In this document: positions 53,025 to 64,000 of the stretch, one piece after another
Layout of the letters: each line of letters starts with the position of its first letter
Numbering within the stretch: the first letter of the stretch is position 1
NCBI GenBank assembly: GCA_949128115.1
Contig: OX421962.1
Location: 103,136,836-103,200,835, forward strand
Reading direction: 5' to 3'
DNA: 64,000 bases
Source of the DNA: Anaspis maculata
Lineage: Eukaryota; Arthropoda; Insecta; Coleoptera; Scraptiidae
Made by a program: the position numbers and the translations under genes
Notes under the pieces: generated by a model
The model's database searches: none
Told to the model about the DNA's origin: nothing
What the model saw: only the letters and a program-made list of their open reading frames with translations

Positions 53025-53125
53025 TCCTAACTTGAGATAAGATGATAATTTTCTATACATACGTGCTAATATCATCCTAACTTGAGATAAGATGATAATT
53101 TTTTTGACAAATTATCATCTTAAAT
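53025..53125 (+). repeat. 49-bp direct repeat with inverted tail
   Basis: TCCTAACTTGAGATAAGATG plus ATAATTTT occurs twice 49 bp apart and is followed by its partial inverse (AAATTATCATCTTAA). Confidence 0.6.
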
Positions 53126-53830
53126 TATACCTATATGCCAGAAACTACGTGCATAAATCAGAAATTTTGAGTAGGTATTGAGCATGTAGGTATACGCTTT
53201 TTAGTGTTGATAGGGTTTTTAAATCGATATTGTTTAAGTCGTGTTACCTTAGATGTCTTTTTACCTGCTAGGCACCTACCTAAGTTTTTATTTCGGAGTT
53301 TTTCTTTATCTTTTGGTATTTTTTGTTCATCAAATGTTGTCGGACATGTCTCAAGGCGCCACTGAAGTAGTCTGTCTGCAGATTTTTGTGATCTCTTGTA
53401 GCGGGATTTACGTTAATATTGATACCCCCCAATAGCTCCTTATCACTGAGGCAATTTCAAAAATAAGAATGAAGTGGTTCTTGAAGGATTTTTGCTGTAT
53501 TTTTAGATTTTTCAATGAAAAATTACTAGGGCGTGAATTTACAGGGTGTCGCAAAAAAATATTTTTTTTTATTACATCCTACATTCAAACAATGCAGCAC
53601 GCCTAGCCTGAAATGAGTTCAACCTATGGTTCAACCCAAAAGTACGTGCACCTCCTATAGCCATGTTTTTGTTATAGCGCGAAAATTGAGCACCTGTTTA
53701 GTTGAAAATAATTTTACAAGGTAGAGCTTTTCAAACTAATGATTTCATGCTTACCTTTTTCACACCTTTCTCTCCTTTTTCTCTATTTTGCAACTCGTTT
53801 TGCAAGGTAAGGGCGCTAGAAAAGCCCGAC

Positions 53831-53953
53831 GCACTGTTGCTGGACCCTGTATACTTGGTCGAGAAAATCCTTCGTGAAAAGGGTAATAAGATGTTGGTGA
53901 AATGGCTAGCGCTATGCAAGAAGAGCTATGATTGGCCCTTGCTCCTTGCCTAG
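53831..53953 (+). pseudogene. Chromodomain-like fragment
   Basis: The frame reads LLLDPVYLVEKILREKGNKM and then LVKWLALCKKSYDWP before a stop. VEKIL and LVKW are the chromodomain core strands. Such domains end the integrases of Maverick/Polinton and chromovirus elements, so this may be a TE scrap. The glycine after LVKW and most of the C-terminal helix are missing. Confidence 0.4.
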
Positions 53954-54913
53954 CAACTACACGTGTGAACTCTGTTCTCTGTTTCAACAATAGGGCCTCA
54001 GGGGTAGGTGACTCACTGGTGATCATAGGCTGTCTCATAGGCATAGGCAACCAACATTACCTACCTTCTTGCAGGCTCCCTGCATTCGCGACACCCTACT
54101 TACTAAAAGACTAAAACTAAATAGAAGGTTATTGTTTATGCTCAGGTACCTACCTACGTACCGGCTCAACAAGTCACCACGCGTGTGTTTGTTTATACGT
54201 TTGGCAAAGTATATTATCTTGTGTGCGGTGGACTTGCACGGATTCTTTTTTAACTGATTCAGTAATGGTGGTGAGTGCCCATTTGCCCAAAGATACAGCC
54301 GGTCGCATATAACCTACAACAACGGAATTCGGCATGCAAAGGGCCCAAATTGGATGGACAAATAGCACACACATACATACCCCAACAGCAAAATTGCAAC
54401 AATCCATCCATCCTGTTCAGACCAACAATCAGGTTTCAGGTTAGTGGTAGTCCATTTACTGCAGCCACCACAAGCTCGCCACCTCGCCAGTTTAACATAG
54501 ATTTAGGGCATCATTTATGTTTGAGTTCACTTTCACAACACGGTCACGCCTCGAAGCTACAAACTCAACTCAGTTCCTTTAAAAAATTAGGTACATAACA
54601 CAATCATATCGCTAGCAGCTAGAAATGCTAGAATAAGATAAGGATCAAGAAAACTTTCGGTAGGGAGGCACTGCCGGTAACAGGACTGTAGGGTGTAGGT
54701 AGCACAGAACTAGGTAAGGTAGCCAGAAAGTAGCGCGCCAAACCGCTAACGCGCTAACTGAAAGTTGAAATGTGCAACCGACCAACGGAAAACATGACTC
54801 AATGTATTAGCCTAGGGCGCCACTGCTTTCTAATCCGTCACTGAATAACAGGACAATAAGTAGGTACACTCTCCCGCTTTCGCGAGAAAAAAAGTAGATT
54901 TTTATTCCCTTGG
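53954..54913. other. Unassigned sequence
   Basis: The 107-codon ORF at 54275-54598 (Ser, Gln and Thr rich) is not recognised. No repeat structure or splice pattern is evident. Confidence 0.4.
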
Positions 54914-54961
54914 TTTTCCTGCGAGGGGCGAACCGCTGAGGAAGTTTGGTGTACAAATGCT

Positions 54962-55125
54962 CAGAAGTTCGTGGAAGTCCGTGGAAGTCAATGGAAGTCT
55001 TTTGGAAGTGCGAGGAAGTTGGTGGAAGTTAGTGGAAGTCAGAGGAAGTTCGTGGAAGTCAGTGGAAGTCAATGGAAGTCTTTCGGAAGTGCGTGGAAGT
55101 TACTGGAAGTTAGTGGAAGTCATAG
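54962..55125 (+). repeat. GTGGAAGTC minisatellite, left block
   Basis: About 16 units of 9-11 bp (GTGGAAGT followed by CA, TA or CC) run in tandem. Confidence 0.85.
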
Positions 55126-55466
55126 ACAAGCCTAAATAGATAGGCCACTCTCCATACAGCAGGCGTGTATGAATTAGAGCGCCATCTACCGAAATGGGAC
55201 AGTATCATTCGCATTGTATTGTGATATCTTGGAAGAAATCTGTAAAAAATTGTGGCGGGTAAATATGAAATCCCTGTATTTTTGTTCTTTATACTTTTTT
55301 CAAGCCCAAGTGCAAAAATCATGCATGAAAGGTATTTCACAGTATTTTTCTCGAATAATATTGTAAAATCATTTGAGAAAATTTACTGTTGTCTACCCTT
55401 CACACATAATTTTTACAAGTAAGCTTTTCACAAGAACTTTTTAGTTTGTAATTTATTCAGAAAATA

Positions 55467-55590
55467 CCATAATGGTCAAAAACTTTCTTACTCAAGGCAG
55501 ACTGTGGCCTGGCCAAAATCAGCCTCGTTTGCCTGTCAATGGCCAAGACCACAGCCTGCCTTGAGTAGAAAGGTTTTTGATCATACGGTA
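55467..55590. mobile_element. Palindromic MITE, 124 bp
   Basis: GGTCAAAAACTTTCTTACTC and AAGGCAGACTGTGG pair with CCACAGCCTGCCTT and GAGTAGAAAGGTTTTTGATC. It is nearly one long hairpin. Confidence 0.75.
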
Positions 55591-56259
55591 CTCATATTGT
55601 TACTGATGGACTCGAAGGTATGGCAAATAGAAAATTATACAGAAATAAACAATAAGTATTTCGAGACGTCACTTCAGAAAAATCTTATTATTCATCTTCT
55701 CTTCCAATTCGTTTTAGAAAATCTCAGATAGTAAGCTTGTTGTTAGCCGCAATGTTCACTGTTTTGTTCTGTTCGACAACCTCGGCGAAATTAGGTATAA
55801 GCACACGAGCACCTCATCAAGATGGTGTTTCCACGCGAAATTCTGTTGTAGAGTCATCTGAAGGAGAGAAGTACCTAGATCAATCCAACAAAATACGATG
55901 TAGAAGCAGGTAAAGCAACTTACCATGTTTGAGGTTAAATTAAAAGAAATGCTTCAAAATGAAATCAAACTTAATCCAAGCAATTCCTGACAAGGACTGG
56001 AGTCCGAAACAATCACTGGAAACTTGGATGTTGAAATTTTCCGACGAAAAACACAGAACAGACGCCAAACAGAAATAAGTGAAAATTTTTCAACGGTTTT
56101 TCTCCTGTCAGTTGAAGGTGTCAGGTGTTGTACTGTCAATTATGTCAATTTTGATGTCTGGTGTATGTCAAATTGGGTGCTGCTGTCGCCATCTATACTT
56201 GTGGGACAGAACCGCAATATAACTGTAAACAATCATATCCCAGTTTCCTACCCCTGGTA

Positions 56260-58463
56260 GTCCGGATGCTAGTTGAAAGTACCTTGCATTTTTTGATGAG
56301 AGTTTGCCACTCGGTGGAAATGTTCTTTGCATCGTACTCTTCCGATCCAGAAAGGTAGCCATCAGCGCCATCGATGCCGGCGGCGTATACAGGGTGATAC
56401 AGAAAAAAAAAGTTTAAAAATTATATTCAATTAACCGAAACACGTGGAGACGTGTCACTCACCACATACATTAACTACTTTATGCTTATGAAGTCGCAAC
56501 AAACTGTTCTTGATTACCTTGAACCGTCTTTGAAATATAGGGGAAAACCAGAAAAAAAAACCAAAACACTCTTTTTTCCAAAAATAAGTGATTCTTCGAG
56601 ATATTGACACAATACTTGGTATTTCTACAAAAAGTGATGTTAGAAATAATATGAGCTGAGTAGCCAATTTCTAAGCCAACTATTTCCAGAAATACGATTG
56701 TCAACTTTTTTTTCCTCTTGAGCACCATCTTGAATCTGCCCTGTGTGGCATCGTTAAAAAAGTGATTGGTTATTATAATAATGGTAACATGGAATCATTG
56801 CATCGCAAAAACAACTTCCTGATCATAATTTAGTGACCTCTTCGGCGAAAAAGAATTGTCATTCACGTATTTTTTGGCTCTTCAAAGCTTTAGTGCCCAT
56901 GATGGCATTTGCAACATCTGGAATGGTAAAATATATTACGCATTATGAACCTTGATGTACTTTGAGGTAGCCTACCAAGTTTCACCATCATTAATTGAGA
57001 GGTTTGTTCTTAAAAGCTGTTTGAACAAAATTTGTGTCGTTTTTTTTATGAAAAATACAAAATATTGGGTCTCTCACCCTCACTTGATCTCTCACTGAGG
57101 ATAGCCTGAAACCGAAAGTCTCCGAATTTTTCATGATAATGGTTCAGTGGGAAGTGCTCTTCAATGTTTAGTTGTCAAAAATTGCATAGTGGCGTTCAGA
57201 TTTCAGACAGAGAGCGACAAAGAAGTTCATGCAGTAAAAAAAGACATGAATTACAGTCGAGAAAAAACTAGTCCAGAGCTAGACTGAAAGCAGTCTGGAG
57301 ACCTTGCTTTTCATAACATAAATGTGCAATTTGGTACACTGTTAGAGCTTTAAGTAAGTAATGTTTCAAGCCCTTTACCCACGCTTGAGAGTATTACAGA
57401 ACCTGTGTATTGCGGGAAGCCTATCTAAAAGGGACATTTCCAGGATTTCTCCGTTGCATTGAAAGCTGTGTCTTTTTTCGCTGCATGAACTTCTTTGTCG
57501 CTCTCTGCCTGGAATCTGAACGCAATTATGCAGATTTTGACAACTACACATTGAAGAGCAGTTCTCAGTGAACCATTAGCATGAAAATTTTGGAGACTTT
57601 TGGTTTCAGGCTTTCCTCAACGAGGGATCAAATAAGGGTGGAAGATACAATATTTTGAATTTTCCATAAAAAAATCAAACAAATTTTGTTCAAACAACTT
57701 TTGAGAACAAACCTTTCAATTGATGATTGCAAAACTTGGTAGGCTACCTCAAAGTACATCACGGTTCATGATGCGTAACATATTTTATCATTCCAGATGT
57801 TGCAAATGCCATCATGGGCACTAAAGCTTTGAAGAGCCAGAAAATACGTGAATGGCAATTCTTTCCCGCCGAAGAGGTCACTAAATTATGATAAGGAGGT
57901 TGTTTTTGCGATGCAATGATTCCATGTTACCATTATTATAATAACCAATCACTTTTTCAACGATGCCTCACAGGGCAGATTCAAGATGGTGCTCAAGAGG
58001 AGAAAAAAGTTGACAATCGTATTTCTGGAAATAGTTGGCTTAGGAATTGGCTACCCAACTCATATCATTTCTAACATCACTTTTTGTAGAAATACCAAGT
58101 ATTGTGTCAATATCTCTAAGAATCACTTATTTATGGAAAAAATAGTGTTTTTGTTTTTTTTCTGTTTTTCCCCTATATTTCAAAGACGGTTCCAAGTAAT
58201 CAAGAACGGTTTACTGTGACTTCATGAGCATAAAACAGTTAATGTATGTGGTAAATTGAACGTCTCCACATGCTTCGGTTAATCAAATATAATTTTCCAA
58301 CTTTTTTTTTCTGTTTCACCCTGTATACGCTGCCGGCATGGATGGCGCTGATGGCTACCTTTCTGGATCGGAAGAGTATGATGCAAAGAACATTTTCACC
58401 GAGTGGCATCTTCTCATCAAAAAATGCAAGGTTCATTCCATTTTATGCAACTAGCATCCGGAC
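56260..58463. mobile_element. 2.2-kb foldback with TA target sites (GTCCGG family)
   Basis: The ends are GTCCGGATGCTAGTTG and CAACTAGCATCCGGAC, flanked by TA (56258-56259, 58464-58465). Arms of about 1 kb are inverted copies, for example TCGCAACAAACTGTTCTTG against its decayed mirror. They meet around 57250-57470. The termini match the element at 40083-42071. Confidence 0.85.
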
Positions 58464-58800
58464 TATGGTGGAAGTCTTTGGAGAACTGGGCATGCGCGGC
58501 TATGTTATTTTGCACACTGTTGACCTTGTTGTTGACAATAATCAACATTTGGTGTACAACAATAAGTACTTGAGTGTAACTGCAAATACAAGCACCAGCG
58601 GCTGGCGCATGTAAAGAAAAATATTGTAGATTATTGTACGCTGAAGAGTGCCGAGCTCGGTGCCAAGCCATGCAAGCTCCAGTGATTTTGTTTTCCGATT
58701 ACGGCACATCTTTCTCGGTAAAAACAGCCTGAACACATAGGTAGGAAGATAGGTAGATAGTACATGAAAAATATTTAGGTGTCGTAAAAAAACCGAATGT

Positions 58801-58951
58801 TCACAACAAATGTTCAAAATGATTGCCGTTGTTCTCAAAGGCAATAATAAAGTCTGTTCTCGAACTCTTGTCGAACATTTTCGAAGATTTCTCTTGAAAG
58901 CGCGCGACATTCTTCGGTAATTCTACGCCGCAGTTCTTCAATCGACTTCGG
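58801..58951 (-). pseudogene. Transposase C-terminal remnant
   Basis: The minus strand reads PKSIEELRRRITEECRAL and FENVRQEFENRLYYCL. Then, after a one-base shift, it reads ENNGNHFEHLL and a stop. This is the conserved end of DUF4817/DDE-type insect transposases. It directly abuts a foldback arm. It is frameshifted and truncated. Confidence 0.75.
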
Positions 58952-58954
58952 CTG

Positions 58955-59640
58955 AATTTTAAACTCATTTTAGAAAAAAAGTTACTCCTGCAAAATTTTG
59001 AGAGAGGCTTCATTTTCGATACATTTGAGTTTAATTGGAACTTAGGAAAACATCTCGAAATCACCACTTTTCAAGGCCTAAAAATTAGAAATCAAGAAGA
59101 CTCATGATTCTTCAACTGAAAAGTTGAATAGATTTTCTAAGTCGATAAACCACAATTTTTTTTGCTCAGAAACAAGGAGCTTTCGGAAAAAAAAAACAAA
59201 TTGGGCTCTGGAAAGTGGCGATTTCGAGATGTTTTCAAAAGTTTCAAACCCAAATATCTCGACAATGAAGCCTTTGATCAAAATTTTGCTAAAGGAATTT
59301 TTTTTCTCTAAATTGAGAGTAGAATAAAAAATAAGAATAATTTAGAAAAATAACCAGTGGGGTAAAAAATAGGGGGTAAAAATAGAAACACCCCCCCATT
59401 ATCCACGCCTGATCTTTTTTTTGCAACACGTTATATTGTTTGATAGAAACCTATTTCAATGAACTTTGGTTCAAATTTGAACAAAATCGGTCACACCATT
59501 CAAAAGTTATGTGAAAAAATCGATTTTAAAAATTCAACTTGAACTTGAACCCTGTAGCTTTTCAACGGAGCATTTTAGGACATCGAAGTTTTTTTTTTCT
59601 AGTCCATTTTTGACGGGGAATCTCCCCTCAAAGTTTGTAA
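58955..59640. mobile_element. Partial foldback copy
   Basis: AGTTACTCCTGCAAAATTTT near 58980 is mirrored by the decayed AAAATTTTGCTAAAGGAA near 59280. The right portion matches the arms of the foldbacks at 38459 and 59672. The left end is fused to the transposase remnant. Confidence 0.6.
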
Positions 59641-59752
59641 CCGTAATTGCGAAACACTCTGTATACAGGTGTGCCGAAATTGATGCAACAAAATGCACAA
59701 GGAGATAAAAGATTGAGAAAATAATGGAACTTTCTGAATAAACATACCCTCA

Positions 59753-60540
59753 TAATAGCTATTTACGATACAAGAAGCGAGTATGGAGCAACCCCGCTCA
59801 CAAAATAAGATACTTTTAACGCGTGTATCGTACAAGATGTTATCTACACTGGTCTTTGAAATGTTTGGTAAATAATGTCAGAATTTATTGAAAATATGAC
59901 AGGAACGCGCAGGATCATCACTTTCAGCACGTCGCCCATGACGACGTGTTAAAAGTGACGGGTATTATTTATCGCTTGTAGATAATAGCTATTTACGATA
60001 CGAGTGTTAAAAGTGACAGGTATTATTTTGTGAGCGGGGACGCTTGCGAAACGAGCATTAGCGAGTAGAGCAACCCCGCGAACAAAATAAGACACTTTTA
60101 ACGCGTGTATCGTACAGGATTTTATCTACAATGGTCTTTGAAATGTTTGGTAAATGTCAGAATTTATTGAAAATATGACAGGAATGCGCAGAATCATCAT
60201 TTTTTCACGTCGCCCATGACGACGTGCTAAAAGTGACGGGTATTATTTAACGCTTGTAGATAATAGCTATTTACGATACGAGTGTTAAAAGTGACAGGTA
60301 TTATTTTGTGAGCGGGGACGCTTGCGAAACGAGCATTAGCGAGTAGAGCAACCCCGCGAACAAAATAAGACACTTTTAACGCGTGTATCGTACAGGATTT
60401 TATCTACAATGGTCTTTGAAATGTTTGGTAAATGTCAGAATTTATTGAAAATATGACAGGAATGCGCAGAATCATCATTTTTTCACGTCGCCCATGACGG
60501 CGTGCTAAAAGTGACGGGTATTATTTAACGCTTGTAGATA
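59753..60540 (+). repeat. 280-bp tandem repeat with internal palindromes
   Basis: Almost three units (periods of about 284 and 278 bp). Each contains GCGAGTAGAGCAACCCCGCG, ACTTTTAACGCGTGTATCGTA and the inverse TACGATACGAGTGTTAAAAGT. The last two units are nearly identical, so the array is young. Confidence 0.85.
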
Positions 60541-60850
60541 AACGTATATTACCCGAAACTGACAGGTAAAGTGTCCATTACAAGCGTCTTTTGACGCAGG
60601 AAAGTGAGATTTTCCTGCGTCAAAAACGTTTTGTTTGCTGGAAACCGGACCCAGCAACGTGATGTTTGCCAAATTGTGCCAGAATAATTTCTTTCTTTAT
60701 GGTTTATTGAGGTAGTTTCGGGTAAAACGTTATACATAATACGCCAGGAAAGTGTCTTTACAGGGCACGTAGACTTCTAGGCCTCGCTTACGCTCGTCCT
60801 TGAATATGCCTACTATCCCTGTGAAGATTCACTTTCCTGCCTCAATATGT
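60541..60850. other. Sequence between satellite and foldback arm
   Basis: It holds a hairpin ACGCAGGAAA...TTTCCTGCGT (60594-60620) and inverted ACCCGAAACTGACAGG / TAGTTTCGGGT segments. It may be the end of a separate short element. Confidence 0.4.
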
Positions 60851-62027
60851 AAATAACTATTAACGGTTAACGGAGATACAGGCCTTCAAAGTTGTTTTTT
60901 TGAAATCAGATATTTATTTGAATAACTTTTGGACCGTTCAACCGATTTTATTCAAATTTAAACCAAACTTTACTGAAACAGGTCTCTATTGAAGAATTGC
61001 GACATATTTCATCAAACACTTTCAAGGGCGAAGATAACAGAAGGTACCCTCCCCCTTTTCCCCTATTTTTTACTTCCTGAATATTTTCAGAAATGGTTCC
61101 AAGTTTTGAAATTTTGTTCATTGCTGAAAGTTGCACCATTTTTGAGATATTTGAGTTTGAAACTTCGGAAAACATCTCGGAATCGCCACTTTCAAAGGCC
61201 TTAAAAATTAAAATTCAAGAAAACTCATGATTCTTCAACTGAAATACATTTTTCTAGGTGTTTCAAGTTGATGTACCACCATTTTTTGACGAGAAACATG
61301 AAGTTTTTCAGAAAATAAAATTTGGGCCCTGGAAAAATACATGGCGATTTTGAGATGTTTTCCAAAGTTTTCAAACCCAAATACCTCGAAAATGAAGCGC
61401 CGAATCGAAATTTTGCACAAGTAACTTTTTTCTCTAAATTAAACGTCCAATTTAAAAATTGGAACCATTTCCAAAAATATTGAAGAAGGTGAAAAAAAGG
61501 GAGGGAAAAGGGAGAGGGAAGCTCCTATTATCTTCGCCCCTAAAAATGTTTGATGAGATGCGTTACTACTGTTCAGCAAAGACTTGTTTTAGTAAACTTT
61601 GGTTCAAATTGGAATAAAATCGGTTCGACGGTTCAAAAGTTATGCAAAAAACTGTTCTAAAAAAAAACTTTGAAGGCCTGTACCTATCTCCGTTATTAGA
61701 CGCTTGCGAGGGTATGTTTATCAAGAAAGTCCCCTTATTTTCCAATTTCCTATGTTTCTTTGAATTTTGTTGCAATAATTTCGGAACTTGAGTACTTCAT
61801 TCTTATCGTACCTACCTACTACATACTCAAGTATCATTTCCACAGTCCAAGGAAGATGAAGTGTGAACAAGTATGAGCAAGTAAATTCCTCAAGTTGGCG
61901 TAGATTCCTTGGATTTTGCTTTTTCAAGTAGCTCATCGCACGACCTGACTCCACTTACTTATTAATAAGGAATGTTCTCATTGCTCACATTTCATAAGTC
62001 TTTGAAAATTGAGAAAATTTGTAAAAA

Positions 62028-62215
62028 TGGAAGTTCGCGGAAGTGCGTAGAAGTTCATGGAAGTCTTGGAAGTTCGTGGAAGTCAGTGGAAGTCTTCTGG
62101 AAGTTAGTGGAAGTTGGTGGAAGTTAGCGGAAGTCAGTGGAAGTCTTTTGGAAGTTGGTGGAAGTCAGTGGAAGTTGATGGAAGTCAATGCAAATGGAAG
62201 TTTTGGTGTACAAAA
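62028..62215 (+). repeat. GTGGAAGTC minisatellite, right block
   Basis: About 17 units of GTGGAAGT(C/T) with short spacers lie in the same direction as the left block at 54962. Confidence 0.85.
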
Positions 62216-62246
62216 TTCTTCCTGCGGTTCGCCCCTCGTTTTCCTG

Positions 62247-63440
62247 CAATCAAAAATTCAATTTTCTTCCGAAGTCTGTAGACGAGACGAGGCATTACAT
62301 TTTTGCACTGTTGAATGAATAGGTCTCTTCTTGGGTAATCACACAAGGTAGGGGAGAGTAGGGACGGTTGATATACTTAACACTGTCAATGGTATAAAAA
62401 TTAGCCTTATTTCTTCAACCTTACAGAATTTCACACACTGGAAGCCTGTTTTATTGCGGCTGTACCTACTCACAAAAATAGAAAAGCGAAATTTTATTTT
62501 CTAAGTAGAGTTACAATTTTTTTTTCTTCAACCCTGCAAATGTATTATGTCTCCCTTGGCGTGGGAGGAGTGATACAATGCTTGGGAGGATTGATTGATA
62601 CATGACCACAGATGACCCAGATGCGCATCTGCAATGTTAAACGGCTTCCGACAGATCCCCTTGCCTCGCACCCCCCGCAAAGTTGCTTGAACTCTTTCAG
62701 AGATGGCGCCAGCAATCAAAAACCCGCGAAACTTTGAAATGTGAAGTACCTCAATATTCAAAATAATAATTAAAATTATCCATTTTTTCACTTCTTGACG
62801 CATTTCGGCAATCATAATAGTTTTTAAAAATTTATTCAACTGGTTTTTTAAAAAAGAAAAATCAACACTTCAAAAAACCATTTGAAAAAAAAATAAAAAT
62901 TAAAAATATTACAAGAGCCGAAGACATCAAGAAGTGAAAAACAGGACCATTTTAATACATTATTACAATCGAGTTGATTTTGATAAAACCCTCAACTATG
63001 GCCGCATTGAAAGACAAGAAGGCAAAGTGTTATGTTATTAATGACTATTTAATCGGAAACTATTTTTCACAAATGCCTACGGAAAATCCGAAAATCTATT
63101 TCGTGGTCTGAGTTTGGCCCACAGGTTTGGCCTATTGTCGAGCCTGTACACCATGTTTTTACTTAAGATTTTGTAATTTATCTAGTAGTAACAAGAATAA
63201 CGTATAATAATTAATTACTAATTATGCAAAATTAAAAGTAGGTATGTACAAAATAGTAAAATACTTTCATAAAATTTGCAAACATTTTCGAGATAATCAC
63301 CCATTAAGTCAAATATCACACATGTCATTAAAACACCTACTACTGGAATAGAGGTCCAATTGATGATAATGATGATGAACGTTCAGCTCAAGGAAATCAT
63401 CACTAAAATGAGATGTGTTGCTTTTGACTATGTAACAAAA
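62247..63440. other. AT-rich flank, no gene seen
   Basis: No recognisable ORF, repeat or RNA gene is seen. A GGGGAGAGTAGGGACGG purine tract is at 62352. Confidence 0.4.
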
Positions 63441-63448
63441 ATTATGCT

Positions 63449-63640
63449 ATGGTCGAATTAAAGGACGAGGATTCTGCTGCAGTGGTTGTCTTGTATTGTA
63501 GAAATCGAAGACGACAACGTAAGGGCTCTGTTGCACTAGTTGTATTCAGTTGTGGAAGTCGAGGGCGACAGTTCAAGGGCTCCGCTGCAGTTAGTAGTGG
63601 TCCTAAATTGTGGAAATCAAAGCCGATTAATTACGCTTGA
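63449..63640 (+). repeat. 54-bp tandem repeat, open reading frame
   Basis: Units start near 63476, 63530 and 63584, exactly 54 bp apart. They keep one frame open as 18-residue repeats (SAAVVVLYCRNRRRQRKG type). There are two full units and a partial one. Coding status is unknown. Confidence 0.5.
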
Positions 63641-63863
63641 ATCAGATTAGAAAATGATATACCTAGCTAAAAATATTTACACAAACCACAGCATCAGGTA
63701 ACTTAATGTCATGTTTATCATTTGCATGGGAAATTTATGCTGTATTTCATTTATATTTACGCATATTTACTCTGGAATGTTAGCAGATAATGCCTTATGC
63801 GAAAGAAGAAAATACTTCGACTGCTGACTAGTTGTACTTTTGTATTCAAGCAAATTAACTTTA

Positions 63864-64000
63864 CCTCTACTGGGGGGGTGGAGCCCCGTAATCCAGTGAC
63901 TCCTCCGTGCCCTGTAGTGACTGTTGCAGTTGCCCACTTTGACTTCGCTCCTGGCGGCTGACTGCCATGGAACCGGCTCTTCGGCAATCCGTGGAGGCTC
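63864..64000 (-). CDS. Possible exon of a minus-strand gene leaving the window
   Basis: On the minus strand a GC-richer open stretch (EPPRIAEEPVPWQSAARSE and on to GLHPPSR) runs from the window edge to a donor-like AG|GTAAAG near 63863. No family is recognised. The reading frame and donor are suggestive only. Confidence 0.25.

Larger units (their letters stand above)
59672..61784. mobile_element. Foldback element carrying a satellite array
   Basis: The ends CCGAAATTGATGCAACAAAA and TTTTGTTGCAATAATTTCGG face each other. The arms resume at about 60850 (AACGGAGATACAGGCC) and close near 61690 (GGCCTGTACC...CTCCGTTA). An insertion of about 1.1 kb, mostly tandem repeat, splits the left arm near the tip. 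Confidence 0.75.
54922..62238. mobile_element. 7.3-kb structure with 15-bp TIRs and 8-bp TSD
   Basis: CGAGGGGCGAACCGC at the left and GCGGTTCGCCCCTCG at the right are perfect inverted ends. TTTTCCTG is repeated on both outer sides (54914-54921, 62239-62246). GTGTACAAA and a GTGGAAGTC minisatellite lie just inside each end. The ends resemble those of the 245-bp MITE at 48055. The minisatellite has the same direction at both ends, so I infer a small minisatellite MITE later split by about 6.9 kb of other elements, not a 7-kb autonomous transposon. Confidence 0.8.

Overview
The window looks like insect nuclear DNA. It is AT-rich and intron-containing, with canonical GT-AG splice sites and AATAAA signals. 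It carries a divergent ionotropic receptor (IR), a small secreted Kazal inhibitor and a spliced SV2-like transporter inside a dense mass of transposable elements (TEs). The species cannot be fixed from sequence alone; a sap-feeding hemipteran is a guess. I see no bacterial operon, CRISPR array or rRNA.

Layout. 1-5812: the gag tail, complete pol and probable 3' LTR of a Ty3/Gypsy element (Gypsy-A), plus strand. 6493-18264: eight plus-strand exons of an SV2-like MFS transporter; they join in phase and end at a stop, but the N-terminal exon(s) must lie to the left of Gypsy-A. Its introns hold MITEs, a 46-bp minisatellite, a SINE-like unit, a foldback with two MITEs inside it, and a perfect 111-bp tandem duplication. 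21930-23681: an intronless IR-type receptor.

24152-37199 is a nest of elements. An old minus-strand Gypsy (Gypsy-B) is cut by an intact BEL/Pao element (24152-31474, equal 878-bp LTRs, TSD CGGTT), by a solo LTR of the same BEL/Pao family (32240-33203, TSD AACAG) and by a 1.7-kb foldback (35392-37098). The solo LTR holds a 92-bp GT...AG segment that is absent, exactly at the splice boundaries, from both LTRs of the intact element. 37200-42073: minisatellite blocks, two foldbacks and a CCA-bearing 3' half of a tRNA-Arg. 42738-44044: a non-autonomous hAT-like element with an 8-bp TSD. 44349-44624: the Kazal inhibitor gene.

45000-64000 is almost wholly repeats. It contains 3-bp-TSD MITEs, one with an 8-bp-TSD MITE nested in it; a long-TIR element with a head-and-tail transposase remnant; further foldbacks, two families of which can be told apart (TA|GTCCGG ends, and a family present at 14.6, 38.5 and 59.7 kb); and a 7.3-kb structure at 54922-62238 with 15-bp TIRs and a perfect 8-bp TSD.

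The likely working host genes are the transporter, the IR and the Kazal inhibitor. They are unrelated neighbours, not a pathway. The main interest is the TE biology: the LTR intron, the long-hairpin elements and their transposase scraps, and the TSD-resolved nesting.
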